Origin: Planctomycetota bacterium
Lineage (GTDB): Bacteria; Planctomycetota; Phycisphaerae; WQYP01
NCBI GenBank assembly: GCA_021809365.1
Contig: JAKBAC010000116.1
Location: forward strand, 1 to 10,850
Direction: 5' to 3'
Length of the DNA stretch: 10,850 nucleotides
Shown: piece by piece, positions 1 through 6,613 of the stretch
Layout of the letters: every line of letters begins with the position of its first letter
Position numbering within the stretch: the stretch's first letter is position 1
Notes under the pieces: generated by a model
Told to the model about the DNA's origin: nothing
The model's database searches: none
Seen by the model: only the letters and a program-made list of their open reading frames with translations
Translations under genes and position numbers: made by a program

Positions 1-2
1 TT

Positions 3-1106
3 GCGGCACCACCACCGGATACCCGTCAATTGCCCGATATTCTTTTTGGCATCTACGATGATCTGATTATTTTTGACCACGTTAAAAAGATCATTCTGGT
101 GGTGGCCAATGTCCGTGTGGATGATTCCGGACATAAGGATCAATATGATGGGGCATTGCGGCGAATCAGCAAAATGATTCACGCATTGAATCAGCCCAGC
201 GCGACTCAACTGGGCATGTTGAAGCTGCAGCAGGAACTCACGCCGCGCTATGAAAGCAATTTCACCCGCGCCGGTTACCAACAGGCGGTGGAGGCCGCGA
301 AGGAATACATCAAGGCCGGGGATATATTTCAGGTGGTGCTGTCGCAATGCCTGAATATGACAACCAAGGCGGATCCATTTGATATTTACCGGGCATTACG
401 GGTTATTAATCCGTCGCCGTTTATGTTTTACCTCACCAGCCCGGCCTGTACGCTGGTCGGTTCAAGCCCGGAAATCATGTGCCGCGTGGAAGATGGTGTC
501 ATCACCAACCGCCCGCTGGCCGGCACGCGCCCGCGCGGTAAAACGCCGGAGCAGGACGCGGCGCTGGAAGTGGAATTGCTGGCCGATCCGAAGGAACGCT
601 CCGAGCATGTCATGCTCGTGGATCTGGGGCGCAATGATGTCGGTCGGGTATCGGAACCGGGATCAGTGAAAATCAACGATGCGATGACCGTCGAGCGCTA
701 CAGCCACGTCATGCACATTACCACCAATGTCACCGGCAAGCTGGCGAAAGGCATGACATGCTTTGACGCCCTGCGCAACACTTTGCCGGTGGGTACCGTC
801 AGCGGTGCGCCCAAAATCCGCGCCATGCAGATTATTGATGAATTGGAACCCACACGCCGCGGCCCCTATGGCGGAGCCGTGGGATACATGGATTACGCCG
901 GAAACATGGATACATGTATCGCGCTGCGTACGATGGTGATCATTCCGGAATCTGGTGCGGCCGGCGCGATGGCACATCGCGTTTACGTGCAGGCCGGTGC
1001 GGGCCTGGTGGCTGATTCCGTGCCTGCCAGTGAATATCAGGAATCCTTGAATAAGGCCGCGGCCTTGCTTAAGGCCGTAGCGATGGCGGAAGCGGGCGAC
1101 GTTTAA
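3..1106 (+). CDS. trpE: Anthranilate synthase component I, 3' part (TrpE, N-terminus outside window)
   Basis: The large subunit of anthranilate synthase converts chorismate to anthranilate, the first committed step of tryptophan synthesis, using ammonia supplied by the TrpG glutaminase. The reading frame is open from base 3, so the gene enters from the left. About 367 residues are visible and roughly the first 130 of a usual ~500 are missing, including the region that carries the tryptophan feedback site. The chorismate-binding domain is complete: [10 protein letters not shown] (bases 510-539), the [15 protein letters not shown] block (about 594-638), [12 protein letters not shown] (792-827) and VQAGAG near 990-1004. 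These are diagnostic of the TrpE/PabB/isochorismate synthase family. The LGRNDVGRV and SGAPKIRAM forms and the preceding [16 protein letters not shown] segment favour TrpE over PabB. The TTG at base 30 lies inside the protein and is not the real start. Its last 38 bases overlap the 3' end of the opposite-strand gene. Confidence 0.95.
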   Translation, partial: AAPPPDTRQLPDILFGIYDDLIIFDHVKKIILVVANVRVDDSGHKDQYDGALRRISKMIHALNQPSATQLGMLKLQQELTPRYESNFTRAGYQQAVEAAKEYIKAGDIFQVVLSQCLNMTTKADPFDIYRALRVINPSPFMFYLTSPACTLVGSSPEIMCRVEDGVITNRPLAGTRPRGKTPEQDAALEVELLADPKERSEHVMLVDLGRNDVGRVSEPGSVKINDAMTVERYSHVMHITTNVTGKLAKGMTCFDALRNTLPVGTVSGAPKIRAMQIIDELEPTRRGPYGGAVGYMDYAGNMDTCIALRTMVIIPESGAAGAMAHRVYVQAGAGLVADSVPASEYQESLNKAAALLKAVAMAEAGDV

Positions 1107-1440
1107 GCGCATTTTCAATCAGCGTCATTGCGGCCGCGGGATCGGCCACTTCAATCACCAATTGCGCGTATAGGTCGTGTTGCAGGTCAATGGCGATGGC
1201 CTTGGCCGGGTCATGAACATCCCAGAAAATCTTATCACCATCCAGATGAAATGTGCCGGCGGTAATGACCCCCGGAATATATGTACCCGGTGCCCGAATT
1301 CCCCGCACATGTTCGGGTGCGGCATGAACACCGGTAATGTGCCGCAGCGGAATTTCCAGACTGCTTTTGAGCGACCACACTTTGTCCCACCCGACAACCC
1401 GCACCACCAGTTTATCGTCCGCGAGTTCGACTTCTGTCAT
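1069..1440 (-). CDS. Small PH-like conserved protein of unknown function
   Basis: This is a 123-residue soluble protein with no signal peptide or membrane segment. The sequence alternates short beta-like stretches ([66 protein letters not shown]) and ends in a helix ([15 protein letters not shown]). That pattern resembles small bacterial pleckstrin-homology-like proteins. The motif [13 protein letters not shown]...FWDVHDP recalls a widespread uncharacterised family, but this is from memory and no function is implied. I chose the ATG at 1440 because AAAGG sits 9 bases upstream; an upstream in-frame start at 1461 has no comparable ribosome site. Its 3' end overlaps the end of trpE by 38 bases on the other strand, so the two genes converge. 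It lies 109 bases downstream of pstA on the same strand but has its own candidate -10 box, so co-transcription with pst is uncertain. Confidence 0.75.
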   Translation of the reverse strand: MTEVELADDKLVVRVVGWDKVWSLKSSLEIPLRHITGVHAAPEHVRGIRAPGTYIPGVITAGTFHLDGDKIFWDVHDPAKAIAIDLQHDLYAQLVIEVADPAAAMTLIENALKRRPLPPSLRP

Positions 1441-1495
1441 AATTCGCCGCCTTTCATACATTCTGACAGCGTTGGTTCATTTCCGCCGCCAACGT

Positions 1496-1501
1496 ATTAT
1501 A
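1496..1501 (-). promoter_or_regulatory. Candidate -10 box for the PH-like gene
   Basis: A perfect TATAAT lies on the - strand 56 bases before the chosen ATG at 1440. It would give a leader of about 50 bases that carries the AAAGG ribosome site. No good -35 hexamer sits 16-18 bases upstream; a TTGACG is present but only 5 bases away, too close to pair with it. The hexamer suggests the small gene can be expressed independently of pstA. Planctomycete promoter rules are poorly known, so this is a weak call. Confidence 0.35.
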
Positions 1502-1549
1502 TCTCGCGTCAAGTGCCATGCACGTGGGTGCGCGCAGTACCGACAAGTA

Positions 1550-2431
1550 TCAGATCGTGCGCAGCTTTCGGCCCCGGACGGCGAAGCGCACGGCGGCGGT
1601 GAATATCAGCACCAGCGTCACCAGCACCAGCACAGCCGTCCAAGCCTGATGTCGCCAGGCCGCTTCGGCGGATTGTGAATATTGCCAGATTTTCAACGTC
1701 AGCGAGGGATAAGGCTGATTGGGATCATAAACCGCCTGATCATTACCCAACGCGGTGAACAGCAATGGTGCGGTCTCACCGGCCACACGGGCAACGGCCA
1801 GCATGATGCCGGTGGTGATGCCGGCCTTCGCGGCGGGCAAAATCACAAATAACAGAGTCTGGGACTTGGAGGCACCCAGCCCGGCCGATGCCTCCCGGTG
1901 GGCACCCGGTACCAGCCGCAGCATTTCCTCCGTTGAGCGTGCCACGATCGGAACCATGATAAAGGCCAACGCCAGCGCTCCGGACCAGCCGGACTGATGG
2001 TGCATGGGCACCACGACCAATTGCCACGCGATGACGCCGAAAAGAATTGTCGGCGTACCCGCCAAAACATCCATGACCAACTGCACAGAATGTGTAAACC
2101 ATCCCTTGTGCGCATATTCCGCCAGGTAAATTCCGCACAACATGCCCAGCGGAATTCCCACCACACCGGCCAGGCCGACAAGAATGATCGTCCCGAAGAT
2201 GCAATTGCGCATGCCCTCCGGTGATTGCAACGGGAGATTGGTGAAGAATGCGGGCGTCATGTATTGAATACCGCGAACGCCAATATAGGCCAGCACCACA
2301 AACAATACCGCCAGCGCCAGGGCCGTTGCCAGCGAGCACAGTACCATCGCGCTGCGGCTGATCCACAGGCGTCCCGGTTTCCGACACGCAAATGGATTGA
2401 CGGGTGATGGGGTCATTTTACTTTTATCCAT
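1550..2431 (-). CDS. pstA: Phosphate ABC transporter permease PstA
   Basis: This is one of the two inner-membrane permease subunits of the high-affinity phosphate importer PstSCAB. The 293-residue length is normal for PstA. An N-terminal hydrophobic helix (about residues 28-50) precedes the binding-protein-dependent transport domain. Family signatures include GIPLGMLCGIYLAEYA (about 92-107), DVLAGTPTILFGVIAW (121-136), and the cytoplasmic ATPase-contact loop STEEMLRLVPGAHREASAGLGASKSQT (166-192), followed by ILPAAKAGITTGIMLAVARVAGETAPLLFTALGN (197-230). The ATG at 2431 is used; its ribosome site is weak, and the in-frame ATG at 2416 is an alternative. It lies 84 bases downstream of pstC on the same strand, so the two are probably co-transcribed. 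pstB normally follows pstA, but here the next same-strand gene is an unrelated small protein. Confidence 0.95.
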   Translation of the reverse strand: MDKSKMTPSPVNPFACRKPGRLWISRSAMVLCSLATALALAVLFVVLAYIGVRGIQYMTPAFFTNLPLQSPEGMRNCIFGTIILVGLAGVVGIPLGMLCGIYLAEYAHKGWFTHSVQLVMDVLAGTPTILFGVIAWQLVVVPMHHQSGWSGALALAFIMVPIVARSTEEMLRLVPGAHREASAGLGASKSQTLLFVILPAAKAGITTGIMLAVARVAGETAPLLFTALGNDQAVYDPNQPYPSLTLKIWQYSQSAEAAWRHQAWTAVLVLVTLVLIFTAAVRFAVRGRKLRTI

Positions 2432-2515
2432 AGCTCAACTCACTTATTCCGGCCAAACAATCAGTACAGCCATCGCGAGGCTCACGCCATTTCTCGGACA
2501 TCCGGGCCAGGGCCG

Positions 2516-3565
2516 CTATCCGGCCTTCCCCTCGGACTGGATTCTCGCCAGCATCGCGCGGGCGGCCAAATTCGTCAGCAGCGAGCTTAGCATGAGTACC
2601 AACGCCACATAAAACATGGCGCTTAAATAAATCGGATGGTCGGCCTCCATGAACTCATTGGCCAGCACGCCGGACATGGTTTGTCCGCCGGCGAACAGAC
2701 TGGCGCTGATGTGATCCGTGTTGCCGATGACCATAATAATCGCCATGGTCTCCCCCAGTGCCCGGGCCATACCCAGCATCACCGCGCCAAAGATTCCCAC
2801 TTTGCAATAGGCCAACGCCAGTCGCGTGGTTTGCCACCAGGTCGCGCCCAAGCCATACGCACCCTGTTCCATATCCGTTGGAAACTGCAGCAGCACGTCG
2901 CGGGTGATGGCCGTGATGATCGGCAGAATCATAATCGTCAAAATCAATCCGCCGGCAAGAAAATCACTGCCGGATGGTCCGCCATGCACCAGATTGGCGG
3001 GGAAGTATTCGATCCGGCCATTGGGGTATTTTCCAACCGGGAAGAGATTGATATGCCGCAGCGTGTCATAGATGACAGGCTCAAGATAATTTTGCAGCCA
3101 TGGCGACATGACAAAACAGCCCCACAGTCCGTAGGCGATGCTCGGAATGGCCGCCAGCAATTCCACAAGAAAAGAGACCGGCCCGGCCAGCCAGCGCGGT
3201 GCGATGCGTGTGATAAATATCGCCGTGCCGATACCCACCGGCACGCCCAGCAGAAGCGCGATAAAGGTTGTCACGCCGGTGCCATAAAGAAAAGCCAGTA
3301 CGCCGTACTGATCCCGGCCCGGTACCGGATTCCACGCCTGCGTGGTGAAAAAATGCCAGCCGATTTGACCCAGTGCCATCCACGATCCGCGTACGAGCAC
3401 CACAAAAATAATCGCCAGAATGGTCATCGTCAGCAGCACGCCGCCGAGGGCCGCGGCCCAGGTGATTTTATCCAGCAGCCTGCGCCAGAAATTGTGCGGC
3501 ACATTCACAAGCGGATTGTCCGCGGGCTGATTTGCCGGTGATTCGATCATGCCAATCGTGCTCAC
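2516..3565 (-). CDS. pstC: Phosphate ABC transporter permease PstC
   Basis: This is the second permease subunit of the phosphate importer; it pairs with PstA to form the membrane channel that receives phosphate from PstS. It has 349 residues, slightly longer than the ~320 of E. coli PstC. A cytoplasmic N-terminus of about 35 residues precedes the first membrane helix (about 36-60). Typical signatures are WNPVPGRDQYGVLAFLYGT (78-96), VELLAAIPSIAYGLWG (134-149) and the ATPase-contact loop EQGAYGLGATWWQTTRLA (233-250), followed by MLGMARALGETMAIIMVIGN (263-282). The periplasmic loop at about 160-200 is fairly long. I keep the GTG start at 3565 because GGGA lies 8 bases upstream; an ATG at 3550 is possible. 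It is separated from pstS by 149 bases containing a strong hairpin, and is followed by pstA. Confidence 0.95.
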   Translation of the reverse strand: MSTIGMIESPANQPADNPLVNVPHNFWRRLLDKITWAAALGGVLLTMTILAIIFVVLVRGSWMALGQIGWHFFTTQAWNPVPGRDQYGVLAFLYGTGVTTFIALLLGVPVGIGTAIFITRIAPRWLAGPVSFLVELLAAIPSIAYGLWGCFVMSPWLQNYLEPVIYDTLRHINLFPVGKYPNGRIEYFPANLVHGGPSGSDFLAGGLILTIMILPIITAITRDVLLQFPTDMEQGAYGLGATWWQTTRLALAYCKVGIFGAVMLGMARALGETMAIIMVIGNTDHISASLFAGGQTMSGVLANEFMEADHPIYLSAMFYVALVLMLSSLLTNLAARAMLARIQSEGKAG

Positions 3566-3616
3566 AATAATATTCCCATCTCAGATGTATTTTATACGCA
3601 ATGGCTGAAAGTGAAA

Positions 3617-3651
3617 GGGAGCCTCCGACCCGTGTGGTTGCGGAGGCTCCC
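3617..3651 (-). terminator. Strong hairpin between pstS and pstC (partial terminator or mRNA stabiliser)
   Basis: A perfect 11-base-pair inverted repeat (GGGAGCCTCCG at 3617-3627 and its complement at 3641-3651) encloses a 13-base loop. Read in the pst direction (- strand), the stem is followed by CTTTCACTTTCA, which is T-rich but not a clean T-run. It starts 64 bases after the pstS stop. In many bacteria the binding-protein gene of an ABC operon is followed by such a hairpin, which lets it be made in excess over the permeases. By analogy this element probably causes partial termination or protects the pstS message from 3' decay. That role is an inference; the stem itself is directly visible. 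Confidence 0.7.
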
Positions 3652-3714
3652 ATGAATTCACATTCACCTGATTCCAATGACATATCCGGATACCGAAATA
3701 TCCGAAAATGGCCA

Positions 3715-4776
3715 TCAGTGCAGCGGCTGGCCTTTCCAGGTAGCCTTAGCCAACTCGGCGAGCACTTTCCTGCGCATCATGCCGCCAAGCTTGATGTATT
3801 CCATGCCTTTGGCGTATTTCTGGCCTTTGGTCAACACCCAGTGGATGAATTCCACCGTGGCCTTGGCCTTGGCTTTGCTCATGTAACCCAAATCACGATC
3901 AATGATCAGGTACGTGAAACCGGAAATCGGATACGCCTTGCGTCCGCTGGGATCAATGATCGGCAGACGAAAATCAGCCGGCAGATTGGCCACAACGGCC
4001 TTCTGAGCGGCGATAACCGCTGGAATCGACGGGCGAACCTTCGCGCCATCCTTGTTGATCAGTGTGGCGGTCGGAAAGTGCCCTTCAATCGCGTAGGCAT
4101 ATTCCAGATAACCCAGGCCACCGACGGTCTTTTCAATCAAGGCCGCAACTCCGGGGTTGCCCTTGCCGCCGCGACCCACCGGCCAACTGACCGATGTGGA
4201 TTGACCAACTTTACTCTCCCACTGGTGGCTGACTTTGCACAGATACCCGGTAAAAATGTAGGTGGTACCCGAACCGTCCGAACGATACGCGACCAGAATG
4301 TGCAGATTGGGCAGATCAACGCCGGGGTTCAATGCGGCAATCGCCGGATCATTCCAACGTGTGATCTCGCCGAGATAAATCTTGGCAATCAGGTTGCCAT
4401 TCATCACCAGCGGTTTATGCACCATCGGCAGGTTGTAGCTCATCACCTCCGGTCCGGCCACTTCCGGCATGTGCAGCACATGGCCGCCCGCGGCCGTGAT
4501 CTGTGAATCGGTCATCGGAGCGTCCGATCCGCAGAAGTTGATGGTTTTGTTGATCACGCCGTTGATTCCGCCACCGGAACCGATCGGCTGATAATCCACC
4601 TTGATGTTGGGATGTGAGGCCATGAAGTGGGGAATCCACTTCTTAAGCATGATGGGGGCCACGAAGGTTGAACCCGCACCTTGAATTTCAACGGCCTTCA
4701 CCGTTGTGGTCAACCCCGCGGAGACCAGCGCCGCGGCCAAAGCCGCAAGAATTCCACTACGCAGTGACTTGAACAT
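3715..4776 (-). CDS. pstS: Periplasmic phosphate-binding protein PstS
   Basis: This is the extracytoplasmic receptor that captures inorganic phosphate and delivers it to PstC/PstA. It has 353 residues and a clear signal peptide: a charged start (MFKSLR), a hydrophobic core and a likely cut after VKA near residue 28. There is no lipobox cysteine, so it should be soluble in the periplasm. Phosphate-contact motifs match the family: GAGSTF (33-38), GSGGG (66-70), GSDAPM (83-88) and RSDGSGTTYIFTGYL (165-179). The typical WPVGRGGKGNPGVAALIEKTVGGLGYLEYAYA region follows. The ATG at 4776 is preceded by AAGGA with an 8-base gap, a strong ribosome site. It is the first gene of the pstS-pstC-pstA cluster. 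No obvious Pho box could be found upstream. Confidence 0.97.
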   Translation of the reverse strand: MFKSLRSGILAALAAALVSAGLTTTVKAVEIQGAGSTFVAPIMLKKWIPHFMASHPNIKVDYQPIGSGGGINGVINKTINFCGSDAPMTDSQITAAGGHVLHMPEVAGPEVMSYNLPMVHKPLVMNGNLIAKIYLGEITRWNDPAIAALNPGVDLPNLHILVAYRSDGSGTTYIFTGYLCKVSHQWESKVGQSTSVSWPVGRGGKGNPGVAALIEKTVGGLGYLEYAYAIEGHFPTATLINKDGAKVRPSIPAVIAAQKAVVANLPADFRLPIIDPSGRKAYPISGFTYLIIDRDLGYMSKAKAKATVEFIHWVLTKGQKYAKGMEYIKLGGMMRRKVLAELAKATWKGQPLH

Positions 4777-4786
4777 GAATATGTTC
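4771..4786 (-). promoter_or_regulatory. Palindrome across the pstS start codon
   Basis: The 16-base element GAACATGAATATGTTC is a perfect 6-4-6 inverted repeat. It includes the pstS ATG (4774-4776) and the last two bases of its ribosome site (AAGGA, 4785-4789). In the mRNA it could fold into a short hairpin that hides the start codon. As DNA it could be a protein site. The stem is AT-rich and probably weak, so chance remains possible. Confidence 0.35.
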
Positions 4787-5018
4787 CTTTCTTATTGCTC
4801 GACTCTGCCGGCCGGAACTCCCGAACCCGTCGCACCATCGAAACCCGATTACTACGGGCGATAATGAGAACCGCACTGCGCTAAGTACGTATTAAGGTGG
4901 TGATAATCTTTTGTTTGCTTTGCAATGGAAACGATTAAGGCTGCGGCACAGCCCACCCTCCGCCCCCACATCAATACGCCATATTTATACGCAAAAATGG
5001 TGAAAATGCCCGCGACAC

Positions 5019-5047
5019 ACGACCGCGCGGTCGAAACCCGCGGTCGT
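5019..5047 (-). terminator. GC-rich stem-loop downstream of the secreted-protein gene
   Basis: ACGACCGCG (5019-5027) pairs perfectly with CGCGGTCGT (5039-5047) around an 11-base loop. The left arm is also part of a perfect 14-base palindrome, CGACCGCGCGGTCG (5020-5033), so two alternative folds compete. It lies 66 bases past the stop of the gene ending at 5113 and well before pstS. On the - strand the sequence after the stem contains separated T-stretches (ATTTTCACCATTTTT) after about 10 GC-rich bases, so it is not a textbook terminator. Either a terminator insulating pstS from readthrough, or a binding palindrome, is possible. Confidence 0.4.
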
Positions 5048-5066
5048 TTCGCGAGCAACACCGCCA

Positions 5067-5081
5067 ATGTTCGCAGAACAT
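5067..5081. repeat. Inverted repeat ATGTTC-GCA-GAACAT
   Basis: A perfect 6-3-6 inverted repeat lies between the secreted-protein gene and pstS. Its half-site ATGTTC is the same six bases that form the palindrome over the pstS start codon at 4771-4786, but in the opposite arm order. This may be two sites for one regulator, a minor hairpin, or coincidence of six-base words. Confidence 0.3.
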
Positions 5082-5112
5082 ATTTTGTCGTCTTAGTCAT
5101 CCAAGTTCTTGG

Positions 5113-6342
5113 CTAACGGTGTGGAAGATGCAACGGTATGATCAATTCGCTGCCGGACTTAAATTTTGGAGGTATATCTTTCAATACCGCGTCACCAAAA
5201 TGTGAACAAATCAGAAGTTGATCCGGTTGCCATTTAAGAGTGAACGGCCCGGGGCCGAAGGGATCCTTTATTTTATTGAAAGCGGGGCGGCCTCCAAGGC
5301 GATAAGCAATGGCGGCGCGAAGCGCGGACATGTGGATGATCGATCTGTAATTTAGACCAAGTATAGAGGCGGAATGTGAGATGGATTCAAAACGCAATAC
5401 AACGTTCCTTGATCGCCGAAATTCGCCATCCTGATCGCGGATCTTTTTGAGTGTGTCAAGCAATTGCGGAACCACTTGGCGGCGTATGGCGGCAATGCGC
5501 TCTTTGCACCTCTCCATCTCGGGAATTGCGGCCTGGAGTTGCCGGCGAAAATCGACGGGCATTGGTGGAACGGGCGGATTCTTTGCCGTTGGCGGTTTTC
5601 CAGCTTTGTTATTGATTTCCCAAATCCAGACAACCCGCCAAAATGACTGGAGACGCCGCGATTGGCCCGCCAGGGTCATTTGGTGAAGATGATCCAAGCG
5701 ATGCCGATAATTCACCAGCATGGCGTGGACCAGAAAATTCGGTGTTGGGGTTTGAATCAGTGCGGCTTGCATCGCGGAAAGCGCGGCTTTAGGTAGTGTT
5801 GCAATGTGCGATGCAATCATTTGCATGGCCCCGCTGTAAATACTTGAGCCAACCAGCGCTCCCAGCAACGTTCCATCCTTCCCGATGCGATGGGCCAGGA
5901 TGAAAACGTCCTCAACGCGCTGCGCCGCTTTTTTAAAATGTTGTTGGGACCATAGCAATCGAACGTCAAGCAAAGCGACCCCCGCAAGGCTCCACGAAGA
6001 GGAAAACTCCGGCAAAGCAACCGAGCCCCACTTGGCCACTGGTACACGATGCCCCCAATTGCAATAGGGCATTTGGCTGCCCAGATGGAGAAGTTGCAAC
6101 ACCGGCCTGCAAGCCCGAAGGTTCTGTTGTGTCGTCTTGTCCAGCGGCAAGTCCCATACGTGGTCAGCGAGCTGAGCTGATTTGTTGATCGCATCTATTC
6201 CGTCGCGAACATCAAAGGCCCGAAAGTAATATAAAGCGGCGTTGTCCGATGGATTCAATGATGTTGTCGGAGGCACATTCGCCGCCGCGGGTATCCAGGC
6301 CGGAAGTACAGCCAGCAGAAACACCGAAAAGCATAATCTCAT
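5113..6342 (-). CDS. Secreted protein of unknown function, planctomycete-type
   Basis: This 409-residue protein starts with a classical signal peptide (MRLCFSVFLLAVLPAWIPAAA), with a likely cut after AAA or AAN near residues 21-22. No later membrane helix or lipobox is evident, so it is probably periplasmic or exported. The mature part begins with NPSDNAALYYFRAFDV and continues as mostly helical sequence. The middle CNWG...LPEFSSSWSLAGVALLDVRLLWSQQHFKKAAQRVEDVFILAHRIGKDGTLLGALVGSSIYSGAMQMI pattern resembles proteins I associate with large planctomycete families of unknown function. That resemblance is recalled, not searched. I prefer the ATG at 6342 over the ATG at 6357: GGGAG lies 8 bases before it and the signal peptide is then better formed. 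It has its own -10 box and is isolated from rhaB by a long gap. I know of no catalytic motif in it. Confidence 0.8.
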   Translation of the reverse strand: MRLCFSVFLLAVLPAWIPAAANVPPTTSLNPSDNAALYYFRAFDVRDGIDAINKSAQLADHVWDLPLDKTTQQNLRACRPVLQLLHLGSQMPYCNWGHRVPVAKWGSVALPEFSSSWSLAGVALLDVRLLWSQQHFKKAAQRVEDVFILAHRIGKDGTLLGALVGSSIYSGAMQMIASHIATLPKAALSAMQAALIQTPTPNFLVHAMLVNYRHRLDHLHQMTLAGQSRRLQSFWRVVWIWEINNKAGKPPTAKNPPVPPMPVDFRRQLQAAIPEMERCKERIAAIRRQVVPQLLDTLKKIRDQDGEFRRSRNVVLRFESISHSASILGLNYRSIIHMSALRAAIAYRLGGRPAFNKIKDPFGPGPFTLKWQPDQLLICSHFGDAVLKDIPPKFKSGSELIIPLHLPHR

Positions 6343-6350
6343 ACCTGATA

Positions 6351-6373
6351 CTCCCATATCAGCTCACATTATA
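6351..6373 (-). promoter_or_regulatory. Promoter -10 box and ribosome site for the secreted-protein gene
   Basis: A perfect TATAAT is on the - strand at 6368-6373, and a GGGAG ribosome site at 6351-6355, 8 bases before the ATG at 6342. Transcription would begin near 6361, giving a short leader of about 20 bases that excludes the ATG at 6357 as a well-served start. The best -35 candidate, TTGAGA at 6394-6399, is 20 bases away, longer than the usual 17, so the promoter may be weak or activator-dependent. Confidence 0.5.
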
Positions 6374-6613
6374 ACATAGAAATGGAAGTTGGATCTCAAG
6401 AGTTGCTGTCGCAAGGTGAGGCAACCCCGCGGTCTACTTTCTACTTTCTCAATACCGACGACTGCCGCCCAAAACGCGCGGTGCAAGCACACGCGGCTAA
6501 AAGGGAGATGGGGCGTCCCGGCACCGCGGTTCGGATTTATTGCCACGCTCAGTACACCGTAACGGCAACCCGGTGCCGTTGCGCCCACGCGGACCAGCGG
6601 CACCGGATTATCA
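6374..6613. other. Gene-free gap with overlapping hairpins between rhaB and the secreted-protein gene
   Basis: No convincing gene is present; the open frames here (for example - strand 6364-6735) run into rhaB and look non-coding. Close to the rhaB stop are two mutually exclusive stems: AACGGCA/TGCCGTT (6561-6567 with 6574-6580) and CCGGTGCCG/CGGCACCGG (6570-6578 with 6598-6606, 19-base loop). The second lies 7 bases past the rhaB end and could be its transcript end, though no T-run follows. A tandem CTACTTT repeat is at 6434-6447. Confidence 0.5.

Larger units (their letters stand above)
4777..5112. other. Gene-free leader region upstream of pstS
   Basis: These 336 bases hold no credible gene; short open frames on both strands show no family features. 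The region should carry the pst promoter. A - strand TATAAA at 4984-4989 is a possible -10 box, without a good -35. No copy of the E. coli-type Pho box (two CTGTCAT-like halves) or the Bacillus TTAACA-type repeats was seen. The right half contains two notable inverted repeats, listed separately, and a small CCAAG-TT-CTTGG repeat (5101-5112) directly after the stop of the neighbouring gene. Confidence 0.6.

Noticed and set aside
1500..1525. sigma-54-like TGGCAC word upstream of the PH-like gene
   Set aside because: The GG and GC pairs are 8 bases apart rather than 10, and no TTGCA element follows.
2636..3541. Long + strand open frame (301 codons) opposite pstC
   Set aside because: It is antisense to a clear pstC, rich in His, Arg and Gln, with no family features; a shadow of the codon bias of pstC.
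3601..4506. Long + strand open frame (301 codons) opposite pstS
   Set aside because: It is antisense to a clear pstS and crosses the pstS-pstC hairpin; its composition is that of a shadow frame.
5025..5041. Stem of 5 pairs with a 7-base loop resembling a tRNA T-arm (CGCGG-TCGAAAC-CCGCG)
   Set aside because: The loop does not match the TTCRANY consensus and no acceptor, D or anticodon arms can be found around it.
4777..5112. Possible Pho box upstream of pstS
   Set aside because: I looked on the - strand for two CTGTCAT-like or TTAACA-like halves at proper spacing and found none; lineage-specific motifs cannot be excluded.
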